This document shows, piece after piece, positions 18,447-28,792 of a DNA stretch of 64,000 bases. Each line of letters starts with the position of its first letter. The first letter of the stretch is position 1. Under the pieces are notes generated by a model, which was not told the origin of the DNA, did no database searches, and saw nothing but the letters and a program-made list of their open reading frames with translations. The DNA comes from Microvirga sp. 17 mud 1-3 (GTDB lineage: Bacteria > Pseudomonadota > Alphaproteobacteria > Rhizobiales > Beijerinckiaceae), in assembly GCF_003151255.1 (NCBI RefSeq), contig NZ_CP029481.1, positions 2,170,001 through 2,234,000 of the forward strand, read 5' to 3'. The position numbers were made by a program, and so were the translations under genes.

Positions 18447-19814
18447 ATGGCAAACATTGGCACGACGCACGAGGCCGATCCCACGGCCCTTGCGGATGAC
18501 CTGCAGCTGCAACACGTGGCCGACATCGTCGAGACCTTAAATGGAACGCCGCTGCCGGTCGCATGCCGCATCCTGGCTCGCCTGCCTCTCGAGCAGGCGG
18601 CGGAGATCCTCGATGAGCCACAGCTGCGTGCCTCGGATGAGCTCGTCAAATCGCTGCCAGCTCCGAAGGCTGTGGCGCTGCTCCAGGCCCTATCGGCTGA
18701 CCGCGCCGCCGCGATCCTGCGTGTCCTGGAGGCGCCGGCACGCCTGCATTGGCTGGGGCAGCTCGACCCGGCAGCCAAGGCTTTGCTCGAGCAACTCCTC
18801 GCCTATCCTCCGGATACAGCGGGAAGTCTGATGACCAGCGCGTTCGTGAGCGTCCCCGCAACCTTCACGGTTGAAGAAACGCTCCAGCACATCCGCGCGG
18901 TGGAGCCGACCCGCGAGACGGTCTACGCCACCTATATTCTGGATCCTGACACCGAGAAGCTCCTGCGGGTCGCGAGCCTGCGCGAACTGATCGCCGGCGA
19001 GCCGCAGGCCTCGATCCTCTCCGTCGCCCCCGCTCGCAGCCCGATCGTGGCCGACCCGATGATGGACCGCGAGGATGTGGCCCGCCTTATTGCCAAGTAC
19101 AACCTGATCGCGATCCCTGTCGTGGATGAGGCCGGCCACGTGCTCGGCATCGTGACCGTCGACGACGTCATCGACGCCATGATCGCAGAGGGCACTGAGG
19201 ACGTGCAGAAGCTCGGTGGCATGCAGGCCATGCCCCAGCCGTACCTGGATATCGGGTTTGCCGAGATGATCCGGAAACGCGGGGGCTGGCTCGTCGCCCT
19301 CTTTCTCGGTGAGATGCTGACCGCCAGCGCCATGCAGTACTATGAGGCCGACCTCGCCAGGGCTGTCGTCCTGACGTTGTTCATTCCTCTGATCATGAGC
19401 TCCGGAGGCAATTCCGGGTCACAGGCCACCTCGCTGATCATTCGCGCCCTGGCGGTCCAGGCGTTGCGGCTGCCCGACTGGTGGCGCGTCGCCCTGCGCG
19501 AGTTGCCGACGGGCCTCATTCTCGGGGCACTGCTCGGCCTCATTGGCATGGGCCGGATCGCCTTGTGGCAGGTTGCGGGCTTCTACGACTACGGCGAGCA
19601 TTGGCCGCTCGTGGCGCTCACCGTTGGCGCAGCCCTGATCGGAATCGTGACGTTCGGCTCCCTTGTCGGCTCGCTGCTCCCCTTCCTGATGCAGGCCATC
19701 AGGCTCGATCCCGCGACCTCCTCCGCTCCGTTTGTCGCGACCCTCGTCGACGTGATGGGCATCGTGATTTACTTCAGCATCGCGATTTTTATCCTGCGTG
19801 GCACGCTCCTCTAA
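18447..19814 (+). CDS. mgtE: Magnesium transporter MgtE
   Basis: The 455-aa protein has the MgtE order: an N-terminal superhelical domain (residues 20-130), two CBS domains (MTSAFVSVPATFTVEETL; YNLIAIPVVDEAGHVLGIVTVDDVID), a plug helix and five membrane helices from about residue 285 on. FIPLIMSSGGNSGSQATSLIIRAL matches the pore signature. MgtE is a Mg2+-gated channel in the inner membrane. GGGAGCAGG precedes the ATG. Confidence 0.92.
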   Translation: MANIGTTHEADPTALADDLQLQHVADIVETLNGTPLPVACRILARLPLEQAAEILDEPQLRASDELVKSLPAPKAVALLQALSADRAAAILRVLEAPARLHWLGQLDPAAKALLEQLLAYPPDTAGSLMTSAFVSVPATFTVEETLQHIRAVEPTRETVYATYILDPDTEKLLRVASLRELIAGEPQASILSVAPARSPIVADPMMDREDVARLIAKYNLIAIPVVDEAGHVLGIVTVDDVIDAMIAEGTEDVQKLGGMQAMPQPYLDIGFAEMIRKRGGWLVALFLGEMLTASAMQYYEADLARAVVLTLFIPLIMSSGGNSGSQATSLIIRALAVQALRLPDWWRVALRELPTGLILGALLGLIGMGRIALWQVAGFYDYGEHWPLVALTVGAALIGIVTFGSLVGSLLPFLMQAIRLDPATSSAPFVATLVDVMGIVIYFSIAIFILRGTLL

Positions 19815-19892
19815 CGTAACTCCAACAAGATACCTCGTCTGATACAGATGTGGCCTCAGCCCTACTCGAGTTAGGCAGCAAGCAGACCGCCG

Positions 19893-20057
19893 TCATCCGA
19901 TCTGGTCGATGACAATCTTCCGAATTTCCGCAGGGGTCAGCGGGTTTGGTTGGGGTGCCCACGCCGGCACCGCGACCATCTTCGACTTCGTCGGCTCGAA
20001 CGCCTTTGATCTCTTCGTTGAGAGGATTTTTCTTTCAGCCTTCATTTTAGTCTCCAT
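19893..20057 (-). CDS. Small hypothetical protein (54 aa)
   Basis: This frame reads METKMKAERKIL..., a Lys/Arg-rich first half, then AVPAWAPQPNPLTPAEIRK and a hydrophobic C-terminus. It starts 38 bp downstream of the rnk-like gene at 20095 on the same strand, with a CTGGA-type ribosome site. Codon use and position suggest a real small operon partner. No family is recognised. Confidence 0.45.
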   Translation of the reverse strand: METKMKAERKILSTKRSKAFEPTKSKMVAVPAWAPQPNPLTPAEIRKIVIDQIG

Positions 20058-20094
20058 TCCAGCTTTCAGCGTGCTTCGGCGTCTGTTGCAGATT

Positions 20095-20517
20095 TCAGGC
20101 GCTGAGGCCGGCCATGCGCTCGGGCTGGAAGTGCACCCGCCGCACGGTCAGCCCACGCCATCCGCCCATTGGACCCTGCCACTTGATCGACTGCCCCTCC
20201 CGCAGGCCGATGAGCGCCGCACCGATGTAGGTCAGGATCGAAATCCGGTCCGCATCCAGATCCTCCTCATCCGGATACACCAGAGTCATGCGGCGGATCT
20301 GACCGGTCACGTCGTCCTGGTATTCGACTTCCGAATGCATGGTGACGACGTCCGGACGGATCGCCTCGGGAGGCACGATTTCGGCGCGCCTGAGTTCGTC
20401 CGTCAGCATCCCGGCGGCCTTGTGGCGTTGGCTTTGACCACCCGCGTTCGCGATCCACGACAGCCGGTCATAATCGATCGCAGAGATGGCGATGAGAGGT
20501 CGGTTCACCTGCTCCAT
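20095..20517 (-). CDS. rnk: Rnk-type GreA/GreB-like regulator, copy 1
   Basis: Rnk-type proteins (regulator of nucleoside diphosphate kinase) bind RNA polymerase through a GreA-like C-terminal domain but lack the cleavage coiled coil. The 140-aa protein shows ISAIDYDRLSWIANA, a short N-terminal helix pair, then VEYQDDVTGQIRRMTLVYPDEED and DRISILTYIGAALIGLREGQSIKW. ATG 20517 is preferred with TTGGAGGAGACA upstream. It lies 64 bp after a second, diverged copy at 20582. Confidence 0.85.
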   Translation of the reverse strand: MEQVNRPLIAISAIDYDRLSWIANAGGQSQRHKAAGMLTDELRRAEIVPPEAIRPDVVTMHSEVEYQDDVTGQIRRMTLVYPDEEDLDADRISILTYIGAALIGLREGQSIKWQGPMGGWRGLTVRRVHFQPERMAGLSA

Positions 20518-20581
20518 TGTCTCCTCCAAGATATCACTGCGTCCAGCCGCGCGAAGGCGGCGATCATGTTGGTTCTTCGTG

Positions 20582-21139
20582 TCAGGACCGTCGGCAGATG
20601 ATGACCGAGACTGGGTCGCTGGCCGGGAACGTCTCCATCAGGGCATCGTCAAGCCGGCGCTCCAGGTCGTCCCGCGAGTTGTCGTGCTCGTTGCCTGATT
20701 GATCCGACGTCGTTCGGGTAGGCTCCTCCTCATCCGGCAGAAGCCTGAACTGAACATCCTCCACTACGACCTCGTGCACGGGCCCGTTCGGGCCCGTCCG
20801 GAACGGCATGCGGTCGCCCACGCGCAGACCGAGGAGGGCGGTCCCCAAGGGCGTCGTCACGGACAGTTCCGCACCCGGCCAGAGCAGGTCCTCTGGATAG
20901 ACTAGAACGTGTGCCATCGGCGTTCCCCGGCCGTTGATACGGTACGTGACCTTCGCGTTGGTCGAGACCACGTCGTCAGGCAAAGCGTCGGGATGGCAGA
21001 GCGAAGCCCGCCGCAACTCCGACATCAGGAAGTCGTGGTGCGGTCCGCGGTGGCGGCGCTTCAGGGCGGTCGCCGAGATGAGGCGGTTGTAGTCGTCCGT
21101 CGCGATGGTGATCTGCGGCAATGGCATGTGGGTGTGCAT
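20582..21139 (-). CDS. Rnk-type regulator, copy 2, with FPASDP tail
   Basis: The 185-aa protein has an Rnk-like body (TIATDDYNRLISATALKRRH, VTYRINGRGTPMAHVLVYPED, ELSVTTPLGTALLGLRVGD). It then carries an extra 45-residue tail ending in LERRLDDALMETFPASDP. The tail resembles the C-terminus of the 63-aa protein at 53433 and the end of aconitase at 24514. AGGAGGAAC precedes ATG 21139. It is probably transcribed with the gene at 20095. Confidence 0.8.
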   Translation of the reverse strand: MHTHMPLPQITIATDDYNRLISATALKRRHRGPHHDFLMSELRRASLCHPDALPDDVVSTNAKVTYRINGRGTPMAHVLVYPEDLLWPGAELSVTTPLGTALLGLRVGDRMPFRTGPNGPVHEVVVEDVQFRLLPDEEEPTRTTSDQSGNEHDNSRDDLERRLDDALMETFPASDPVSVIICRRS

Positions 21140-21730
21140 AAGTTCCTCCTATGCAATGCCGATCAGGGCCTGAGAGCGGACCGAATGGGCGCAAACGGCG
21201 GCGCTCGCCCGTGATCAGGCGTGTTGAATGTGAAGATCTGTAACGTCTGTCATGACCCGAACGACGGCGGCGCAAGGCGCTCGGCCGAGTTCGGGATTAG
21301 CGGCCTGCGAAGAGGCAGCCTCCGTAGAGGAGAAAAATATGACGCGACGTAATCATGACAGTTTCAATATAAATATTAAAATTTATTAGTCAATAATTTT
21401 TAGGCAACATTATCAATATTGTTAGAGATTTATGCCATGTCTCGGGCGCTGAACATAAAAATTCCCCTGAGTTCATGCTATCCAATTAACTTGCGACTAT
21501 TCATCAACTGTATTTTTGATCGATGTTCACTTGGTGGATCCACTCTTCGATCTCGGTGGATGCGCCTGACCTTTCTAGCGCGCCCTCGATTTCTTGACGA
21601 TCATTCAACCCGCTTTCGACGAACAGACCCTATGGTCAGGTCGTCTGCCAGGGCGCGACTGTGGCGGTTCCGTTTGGCGATACCGGATCGGCCATGTCTT
21701 GCTCTCCCCTTCTCGTCCCTGCCCCGCTCA
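21140..21730. other. Intergenic region with AT-rich tract and mini-ORF
   Basis: This contains the promoter of the leftward Rnk-like pair. From about 21330 to 21530 composition drops to AT-rich. A 16-codon frame at 21339-21389 has a strong GAGGAG ribosome site. An imperfect dyad, AACATTATCAATATTGTT, lies at 21415-21432. No larger gene is supported. Confidence 0.4.
21339..21389 (+). CDS. Possible 16-aa leader or micropeptide
   Basis: GAGGAGAAAAAT directly precedes an ATG that opens MTRRNHDSFNINIKIY and stops. The ribosome site is much better than the length would suggest by chance. It may be a leader peptide or the truncated start of a lost gene; nothing in frame follows. Confidence 0.25.
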   Translation: MTRRNHDSFNINIKIY

Positions 21731-22585
21731 TCACCTGGTGGGCGGGACGGTGAGGATATCGACGTCGAGCGATCGCAACACTTCTTCGGCCACGCTCCCC
21801 AAGAGCATTTTGGCGATACCGGATCGGCCATGGGTCCCCATCACAAGGAGGTCGGGGCTCAACCGCTTCACGGTGCTGGAAATCACCTCGAACGGAGCGC
21901 CTTCCTCGATGTGCTTGGACTGCCCAACATCGCTGAGGCCATTCGCGTCCAGGAACGTGATCAGCTCCTGGGTCGCTCGGAGCCGTTCGCCCGCAACGTA
22001 CTCATCGATGTTATCCTTGCTGACCCCGGCATAGGACAGTTTCCCCTTTGCCAGCGGGAAAAACGCATGGACCAGCGTGAGCCTGAGGGTCCGGAGTAAT
22101 CCCAGGGTCATGCTGGTTTTGATGGCGTTTGCGGACGGCTCCGACAGGTCGACAGCCGCTAAGGCTGTCCGGTAGGGCCTCTCCACCTCGTCGTTGACCA
22201 TCAGAACCGGGTGAGGTCCGGTTCGGATCACGCGCTCGATCGTCGTACCAATGAAGACATCCCGCAAAAGCTGCTTGCGGTGCGCCCCCATGACGATCAG
22301 GTCTGCCTGAACCGTCGTCGCCGTTCGCAGGATCCCGTCGAATGGATCGCCGGCAACCGCCATCGGACGGCATCGGAGACTCTGAAGCTCGGCCATTGCA
22401 CCGATCTGCTCGGCGAGGATGCGTTCGGCCTCGCGTGTCTCGATCGCGACCAGATTCGGCGGCTGATCATCGTCGACGACATGGACGAGGGAGAGCTCGG
22501 CGCCGCAAGCCTTTGCCAGCAAGCCGGCTCGCCGCAATGCCCGGTATGATCGGGTCGAGAAATCGGTCGCTGCGAGAATTTGCAT
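21731..22585 (-). CDS. Universal stress protein, tandem UspA domains
   Basis: The 284-aa protein is two UspA domains. The first has MQILAATDFSTRSYRALRRA and IVMGAHRKQLLRDVFIGTTIERV; the second has ALAAVDLSEPSANAI and LVMGTHGRSGIAKMLLGSVAEEV. Both show the G-x2-G-x9-GS-type ATP-binding loop, clearer in the second. AGGAGATGAGCGG precedes ATG 22585. It sits 67 bp downstream of the SLC13 permease gene on the same strand and may share its transcript. Confidence 0.88.
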   Translation of the reverse strand: MQILAATDFSTRSYRALRRAGLLAKACGAELSLVHVVDDDQPPNLVAIETREAERILAEQIGAMAELQSLRCRPMAVAGDPFDGILRTATTVQADLIVMGAHRKQLLRDVFIGTTIERVIRTGPHPVLMVNDEVERPYRTALAAVDLSEPSANAIKTSMTLGLLRTLRLTLVHAFFPLAKGKLSYAGVSKDNIDEYVAGERLRATQELITFLDANGLSDVGQSKHIEEGAPFEVISSTVKRLSPDLLVMGTHGRSGIAKMLLGSVAEEVLRSLDVDILTVPPTR

Positions 22586-22651
22586 CCGCTCATCTCCTGG
22601 TCTGGATGGGGCCTGTGGCCGGAAGAGCCGACCTCTCAAGGGAAATAGAGC

Positions 22652-24433
22652 CTACGGCGCCAGAGGCCAAAACAATGGAATCAGGATGCAGGCCGCAATC
22701 CACATGATCGCGCTCAGGGGAACGCCGACCCGGAGGAAGTCCGTGAACTTGTAGCCGCCCGCACCATAGACAAACGTGTTGGTCTGATACCCGATCGGCG
22801 TCGCGAAGCTGGCGCTCGCTGCAAAGACCACTGCGATGACGAACGGCCGTGGGTCGACCCCAAGTTGCTCCGCCAGGGCGATGGCGATGGGCGTGACCAG
22901 GAGAGCCGTCGCGTTGTTGCTCATGAACTCGGTCAGAATCGAGGTGAACAGGTAAAGAAGAGCGAGAATGGCGACGGGGCTCAATCCGGAGGCCACGGTC
23001 GCGACTTCCCGAACCAGCACGTCCGCGGCTCCCGTCTTCTCGAATGCGATGCCGAGCCCGAGCATGCCGAAGATGAGGAAGAGGATGCGCCACTGGATGG
23101 CCTCGTACGCCTCATCGGGCCTCAGGCAGCCAAGCGCCACCACCGCGGTCGCACCGATAAGCGCCAGCATCTCGATCGGCAAGACGTCGAACGCGCCGAG
23201 AACCGCGACGGCAGCCACTGCACTGATGGCGATCGGAGCCTTGTCCGGGCGCAGCGGACGGTCGCTCGGCTCCGTCAGGTTGACCAGCTCTCCGCGGTCG
23301 AAGAGACGCCGCAGGCCGTCTGTCGTTCCCTCCAACAGCAGGATGTCTCCGGAGGCGAGCGTCAACTCGTCGAAGTTGCCGTGGAGCTCAGCGCCCCGAC
23401 GGTGGACAGCGAGAATGTAGACGCCATACAGCCGGAGGTTCAGGTCAGCAATCGGATGGCTGATCATCCGGGAGTGGGGACCGACAACCCCCTCCATCAG
23501 CACCCCAGGTTCCTCGCGGACCGGCTCGACGAGGTGCCGATCACGGGCGCCGAAATCGAGTCGCCCGGTTTCGTGCAATCCCAACAGCCCACCGGCGTGG
23601 GTTTCAAGGACGATCCGGGAGCCGGGCTCGAGGACGATGTCGTCGATGGCGTATCGGAAAGATTGTTCACCCTTGATGACCTCAAGAACCCGGACAGCCT
23701 CGCCGCTCCGTAGGCCGGCTTGCGCCAGGGTGCGGCCAACGAGCGGAGAGTCTGACGGGATGAGGACCTCCGACAGGAACAAGCGCTCCGGCTGCTCCAC
23801 AACCGGCGACCGCCGATCCGGCAGCAGCCAGCGCCCGAACACAGCCAGGTAGGTGATGCCAAGCACGGCCATGACGACACCCGGCGCTGTGATCTCGAAC
23901 ATCGAAATCGGTGGGAGCCCATGGCTGACGGCCACGCCGCTCACCAGAAGGTTCGTCGAGCTGCCGAGCAGGGTCGTCGTGCCGCCAAAGATACTGGCGT
24001 ACGAGAGGGGGATCAGAAGCCTGGACGGGGCAACCTGAAGCGTTCGGGCCATGAGAATGGCCACGGGCGTCAGGATCACCACGACCGGCGTATTGTTGAT
24101 GAACGCGGAGACCGTCAGGACGACGACGCCCATCCCGATGAGCGCGAGGCGCGGCGACCGACCGGCCGCCTTGATGGCAATTCCGCCCAGCCTGTCGACG
24201 ACACCAGTCCTTTCCAAGGCGGCGCTGAGGATGAACATACAGGCCACCGTGATCGGGCCGCTGTTGCTGAACACGCTCAATGCCTCATCGCTGGTCAGGA
24301 TGCCGGTCGCGATCAGGGCGCTGAACGCCAGCATCGCGATGACATCCGGGGCGAGGCGCTCGCGAACAAAGCCGACAAGAACCAGCGCCATCAGCATCAG
24401 GACGATGGGGATCTGAAATGACTCCCAGGGCAT
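22652..24433 (-). CDS. SLC13/DASS-family permease with two RCK_C (TrkA-C) domains
   Basis: The 593-aa protein has about twelve membrane helices split by a cytoplasmic insert. The first half carries SAFINNTPVVVILTPV and GTTTLLGSSTNLLVSG; the second carries TEFMSNNATALLVTP and TPIGYQTNTFVYG, the repeated SNT-type substrate motifs. Between them lie two TrkA-C domains (SEVLIPSDSPLVGRTLAQAGLR; GVVGPHSRMISHPIADLNLR). Such proteins carry sulfate, dicarboxylates or other anions. The substrate is not clear; its position just before aconitase hints at an organic acid, only as inference. Confidence 0.85.
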   Translation of the reverse strand: MPWESFQIPIVLMLMALVLVGFVRERLAPDVIAMLAFSALIATGILTSDEALSVFSNSGPITVACMFILSAALERTGVVDRLGGIAIKAAGRSPRLALIGMGVVVLTVSAFINNTPVVVILTPVAILMARTLQVAPSRLLIPLSYASIFGGTTTLLGSSTNLLVSGVAVSHGLPPISMFEITAPGVVMAVLGITYLAVFGRWLLPDRRSPVVEQPERLFLSEVLIPSDSPLVGRTLAQAGLRSGEAVRVLEVIKGEQSFRYAIDDIVLEPGSRIVLETHAGGLLGLHETGRLDFGARDRHLVEPVREEPGVLMEGVVGPHSRMISHPIADLNLRLYGVYILAVHRRGAELHGNFDELTLASGDILLLEGTTDGLRRLFDRGELVNLTEPSDRPLRPDKAPIAISAVAAVAVLGAFDVLPIEMLALIGATAVVALGCLRPDEAYEAIQWRILFLIFGMLGLGIAFEKTGAADVLVREVATVASGLSPVAILALLYLFTSILTEFMSNNATALLVTPIAIALAEQLGVDPRPFVIAVVFAASASFATPIGYQTNTFVYGAGGYKFTDFLRVGVPLSAIMWIAACILIPLFWPLAP

Positions 24434-24513
24434 CTCCGCTCATCGGTCAAGGTCGCGGCGACTCGGGCGTCAAAGCATTGCTTTGATCCAGAGCCTGAGC
24501 GGCTGGAATCTCA

Positions 24514-27438
24514 TTAGCCTCCCGTGCTCCCGGTGTAGGAGGCCGGATCGCTTGCCGGGAAGGACTGGATCGAGCCCTCGTCCACCGTCCCGTCAGGGTC
24601 GCCTATCGGAAGTGGATGGGGCTTCGGGGCGGGCGCAGCAACGTGTTCCGAGCGCTCTCCAAGGAGCTGGCGCAGAACGTATTGCAGGATGCCCCCGTGG
24701 CGAACGTAGAGCACCTCTTGCGGCGTTTCGATGCGGGCGCTCACCTCGAATTCGGTCGCACTGCCATCCTCCCGCCGTGCCCGCACGGTAAGCCGGCGCG
24801 ACTGTGCAAAACCGCTCGCCACCCCGGCGGTGATCCCAGTGATGTCGCACACCTCGCGTCCGGTCAGGCCAAGGCTTTGAACCGAGGCGCCGTCCACGAA
24901 TTGCAGCGGTAAGATACCCATGCCGACGAGGTTCGACCGGTGAATCCGCTCGAAGCTTTCGGCGATCACCGCGCGCACGCCCTGCAGGTATGGGCCCTTG
25001 GCGGCCCAGTCCCTGCTGGAGCCGGATCCATAATCCTTTCCAGCGAGGACAAGCAGCGGCACACCGTCCTGCATATAACGCTGGCTTGCCTCATAGATGG
25101 TGGTGACGTCGCCAGTCGGCAGATGGCTGGTGTATCCGCCTTCGGTACCGGACGCGAGCTGGTTGCGGATGCGCACATTAGCGAAGGTGCCCCGCACCAT
25201 CACCTCGTGATTGCCGCGCCGCGCCCCATACGAGTTGAAGTCCCTGGGCGCGACGCCCTGCGCCACGAGATACACTCCAGCGGGGGATTTTTCCTGGATC
25301 GTTCCGGCCGGCGAGATGTGGTCGGTGGTGATGCTGTCGCCAAACACCGCAATGACGCGCGCTCCCTCGATCTCCGGGACTGCCGCCGGGGTCTCGCGCG
25401 TCATTGTCGAGAAGAAGGGCGGACTGCGCACGTAGGTGGAGTGTGGGTCCCACTGATAGATGTGCCCGGAGGGCGCCTCGAGCGCCCGCCATTCCTCGTC
25501 ACCGGTGAAGATCTCGCGGTAGTTCTCGAGGTAGAGCTCCGAACCCGTCGCCTCGCGAATGGTCCGCTGGATCTCGTCCTGGCTCGGCCAGAGATCGCGC
25601 AGAAAGACGGGGGTTCCGTGCGGATCGTGCGCGAGCGGCTCGCTTTCAAGATCGATCGTGATGCGTCCGGCGAGCGCGAAGGCCACGACGAGCGGCGGGG
25701 ACATCAGGTAATTCGCGCGGACCTCCGAGTGAATGCGTCCCTCGAAGTTGCGGTTTCCCGACAGCGCCGCCGCGACCACGAGTCCCCTGCGGTGGATCTC
25801 CTGGGAGATCTCCGCCGGAAGCGGCCCGGAATTGCCAATGCAGGTGGTGCAGCCGTAGCCGACGAGGTTGAAGCCCAGCCGTTCGAGATAGGGCGTGAGG
25901 CCGGCCCGCTCGTAATAGGCCGTGACCACGCGCGATCCGGGTGCGAGGGTGGTCTTCACCCAGGGCCGACGATCAAGCCCGCGTTCCACCGCGCGCTTGG
26001 CGAGCAGCCCGGCCGCCAGCATAACGGAGGGGTTCGACGTGTTGGTACAGCTGGTGATCGCCGCGATCACGACGGAGCCGTGGCCCAAGGCTTCGGCCCC
26101 GCCTGTGGGCGGCCCGGAAGAGGGATCGTCGCTGGCCGATTCACCCCAGACGTTGAGGCGCTCGTCTGACGAGGTGCGGGCATCCGCCCCCTTCTGCGAC
26201 CGGCGTGGCTCGGGCGGGAGAAGCAATGGCAGAGAGGCCGCGAAGGCCTCCTTGACCCGGGGCAGCGGAATGCGATCCTGCGGCCGGCCAGGACCGGCGA
26301 TGCTCGGTTCGACCTCGCCCAGGTCAAGCTCGAGCGTGTCGCTGAACACCGGCTCCGACGCGCGACTGTGGTGGAACAGGCCCTGCTCCTTCATGTAGGC
26401 CTCGACAAGGGCGATCCGCGCCTCCGGGCGGCCGGTCAGGCGCAGATAGTCGAGGGTGAGGTGATCGACCGGGAAGATCGCACAGGTCGATCCGTATTCA
26501 GGTGACATGTTGCCGATCGTGGCGCGGTCCACGACGGGCACGTTCTCGATGCCCGGGCCGTAGAACTCCACGAACTTGCCGACAACGCCCTTCTTGCGCA
26601 GCATCTGCGTCACGGTGAGGACAAGATCGGTGGCGGTCACGCCCTCGCGCAAATGACCGGTGAGCTTGAACCCCACCACCTCCGGGATGAGCATGGAGAC
26701 CGGCTGGCCGAGCATCGCGGCCTCGGCCTCGATGCCGCCGACCCCCCAGCCGAGCACACCGAGCCCGTTCACCATCGGCGTATGCGAGTCCGTTCCCACC
26801 AGCGTGTCCGGATAGGCCAGCGGGAGCGTACGGCTGTTTCCACGGTCGTTTGAGCCCTCTTCCGCCCCGAAGACCACACGGGCGAGGTATTCGATGTTGA
26901 CCTGGTGGCAGATGCCACTGTTGGGCGGCGCGACGCGGAACTTCTCGAAGGCTTGCTGGCCCCATTTGAGGAAGGCATAGCGCTCGCCGTTGCGGCGGTA
27001 GTCGAGCCGCTGGTTGATCCGCATGGCCTCCGGAACCCCGAAGGCGTCGGCCTGGATCGAATGGTCGATCACCAGTTCCACCGGCTGCAGCGGATTGATT
27101 TTGGACGGATCGCCACCGAGCCGGACCATGGCGTCGCGCATCGCCGCGAGATCGACGATTGCAGGAACCCCAGTGAAATCCTGCAGCAAAACGCGGGCGG
27201 GCTGAAACGCGATCTCGGTGCGGTCGGTCGAACCCGGTTTCCACCCCGCAAGCGCCTCGATGTCGTCCCGGGTCACCGAGGAGCCGTTCTCGTTCCTGAG
27301 CAGGTTCTCGAGCAGGATCCGAAGGGAGTAAGGCAGGCGCTGGATATCGATCCCATGCTGTTGTAACGCATCGAGGCGGTGGATCGCATAGGTGAGATCT
27401 CCCACCTTCAGTTCTGACGTGGCTCCGAAGCTGTCCAT
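24514..27438 (-). CDS. acnA: Aconitate hydratase AcnA with linker insertion and FPASDP tail
   Basis: This TCA enzyme interconverts citrate and isocitrate with a [4Fe-4S] cluster. The 974-aa protein shows the aconitase signatures, including [37 protein letters not shown] and [13 protein letters not shown] with the cluster cysteines, plus C-terminal [16 protein letters not shown]. Typical AcnA has about 890-900 residues. Here a roughly 45-residue Pro/Ser/Asp-rich linker interrupts the region before [10 protein letters not shown], and a C-terminal extension ends [25 protein letters not shown] precedes the ATG. Confidence 0.93.
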   Translation of the reverse strand: MDSFGATSELKVGDLTYAIHRLDALQQHGIDIQRLPYSLRILLENLLRNENGSSVTRDDIEALAGWKPGSTDRTEIAFQPARVLLQDFTGVPAIVDLAAMRDAMVRLGGDPSKINPLQPVELVIDHSIQADAFGVPEAMRINQRLDYRRNGERYAFLKWGQQAFEKFRVAPPNSGICHQVNIEYLARVVFGAEEGSNDRGNSRTLPLAYPDTLVGTDSHTPMVNGLGVLGWGVGGIEAEAAMLGQPVSMLIPEVVGFKLTGHLREGVTATDLVLTVTQMLRKKGVVGKFVEFYGPGIENVPVVDRATIGNMSPEYGSTCAIFPVDHLTLDYLRLTGRPEARIALVEAYMKEQGLFHHSRASEPVFSDTLELDLGEVEPSIAGPGRPQDRIPLPRVKEAFAASLPLLLPPEPRRSQKGADARTSSDERLNVWGESASDDPSSGPPTGGAEALGHGSVVIAAITSCTNTSNPSVMLAAGLLAKRAVERGLDRRPWVKTTLAPGSRVVTAYYERAGLTPYLERLGFNLVGYGCTTCIGNSGPLPAEISQEIHRRGLVVAAALSGNRNFEGRIHSEVRANYLMSPPLVVAFALAGRITIDLESEPLAHDPHGTPVFLRDLWPSQDEIQRTIREATGSELYLENYREIFTGDEEWRALEAPSGHIYQWDPHSTYVRSPPFFSTMTRETPAAVPEIEGARVIAVFGDSITTDHISPAGTIQEKSPAGVYLVAQGVAPRDFNSYGARRGNHEVMVRGTFANVRIRNQLASGTEGGYTSHLPTGDVTTIYEASQRYMQDGVPLLVLAGKDYGSGSSRDWAAKGPYLQGVRAVIAESFERIHRSNLVGMGILPLQFVDGASVQSLGLTGREVCDITGITAGVASGFAQSRRLTVRARREDGSATEFEVSARIETPQEVLYVRHGGILQYVLRQLLGERSEHVAAPAPKPHPLPIGDPDGTVDEGSIQSFPASDPASYTGSTGG

Positions 27439-27508
27439 GTGGCCCTCCGATCCATCCGGCCGCCTGCCATCTTCGCCGCAGCCGATCGCAAGCGTTTTGA
27501 GATTTGGA

Positions 27509-28792
27509 TCAGTTTTTCGTCACTCTCCAGATCGTATTCGACATGTCGTCAGCGACGATCAGGGCGCCGCGGGGATCCACCGTCACCCCGACCGGCCGTC
27601 CCCGCGTGTTGCCGTCGTTGACCAGGAACCCGGACACGAAGTCGATCGGTTCTCCGGCGGGTTTCCCGTCGCGGAACGGCACGAAGATGACCCGGTAGCC
27701 GACCGGCACGCTGCGGTTCCAGCTGCCGTGCTCGCCCACAAACACCCCGTCGGCGAAGTCCGCGCCCATGGCCGGGTTCGAGAAGGACACGCCGAGCGCC
27801 GCCACGTGCGACCCCAGACTGTAGTCCGGGCGGATCGCGGCGGCGACCATCTCCGGATCCTGCGGCTGGGCCCGCGGGTCGACGTTCTGACCCCAATAGC
27901 TGTAGGGCCACCCGTAGAAGGCGCCCTCCCGCACGGAGGTGAGATAGTCCGGCACGAGATTGGGGCCGATCTCGTCCCGTTCGTTCACCACCGCCCAGAG
28001 CTGGCCCGTTCCCGGCTGGATGGCGAGGGCCGTGGGGTTGCGAAGTCCGGTGGCGTAGGGTCTGTGCATTCCCGTCTGGACGTCGATCTGCCAGACCATC
28101 GCCCGGTCCTCCTCGGCATCCATCCCGCGCTCGGTGATGTTGCTGTTGGAGCCGATGCCGACATAGAGGAAGCGCCCGTCGGCGCTGGCGGCCATCGACT
28201 TCGTCCAGTGGTGGTTGATCACCGCAGGCAGGTCCGTGACCTTCGTCGGCGGCCCGCTCGCCTGGGTCTGGCCGTCACGGTAGTCGAAGCGCACCAGCGC
28301 ATCCTGGTTGGCGACGTAGATGGCGCCGTTGACCAACGCGAGGCCATAGGGTGCGTTGAGCTTGTCGGCGAAGACGCCCTGCATCTCGTAGGTGCCGTCG
28401 CCGTCGCCGTCACGCAGCAGCGTCAGCCGGTCGCCGCCCTTGACCGAACTCTTGCCGAGGCTCTTGATGTAGCCCGCGATCAGGTCCTTGGGACGTAAGG
28501 TCGGCGCGTAGCCGCCCGATCCCTCCGCGACCAGAATGTCGCCGTTCGGGAGGACCAGGGTCTGGCGCGGGATCCTGAGGTCGGTGGCGATGGGTTGGAT
28601 CCTGTAGCCCTGCGGCACCTTCGGGAGGTCGGTTCCCCAATTGGCCGGCCTCGGGATCTTCATGGAGGGCAACAAGCCACGCTGCGGTTCGGGCAGGTCC
28701 GGGTTGGAGCCGTATTGCACCGGCCTGGGTTCGTCGTTGCAGGCGGATAGGGCAATGCCAAGGGCACCGATCAGGAGGAAGGGGCGGATCAT
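27509..28792 (-). CDS. Sorbosone dehydrogenase-like (PQQ-type beta-propeller) lipoprotein
   Basis: The 427-aa protein starts with a lipoprotein signal [18 protein letters not shown], placing it at the outer face of the inner membrane or in the outer membrane. The body matches the glucose/sorbosone dehydrogenase propeller: [78 protein letters not shown] and [19 protein letters not shown]. It would oxidise a sugar or related aldose with PQQ, substrate unknown. Its ATG overlaps the stop of the upstream DUF2231 gene (ATGA), so the two are translationally coupled. Confidence 0.88.
   Translation of the reverse strand: MIRPFLLIGALGIALSACNDEPRPVQYGSNPDLPEPQRGLLPSMKIPRPANWGTDLPKVPQGYRIQPIATDLRIPRQTLVLPNGDILVAEGSGGYAPTLRPKDLIAGYIKSLGKSSVKGGDRLTLLRDGDGDGTYEMQGVFADKLNAPYGLALVNGAIYVANQDALVRFDYRDGQTQASGPPTKVTDLPAVINHHWTKSMAASADGRFLYVGIGSNSNITERGMDAEEDRAMVWQIDVQTGMHRPYATGLRNPTALAIQPGTGQLWAVVNERDEIGPNLVPDYLTSVREGAFYGWPYSYWGQNVDPRAQPQDPEMVAAAIRPDYSLGSHVAALGVSFSNPAMGADFADGVFVGEHGSWNRSVPVGYRVIFVPFRDGKPAGEPIDFVSGFLVNDGNTRGRPVGVTVDPRGALIVADDMSNTIWRVTKN

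Noticed and set aside
19909..20601. 230-codon plus-strand frame
   Set aside because: It spans two genes on the opposite strand (Rnk-like and the 54-aa protein) and has no ribosome site.
24940..26169. 409-codon plus-strand frame opposite acnA
   Set aside because: It is a shadow frame; aconitase is complete on the minus strand.
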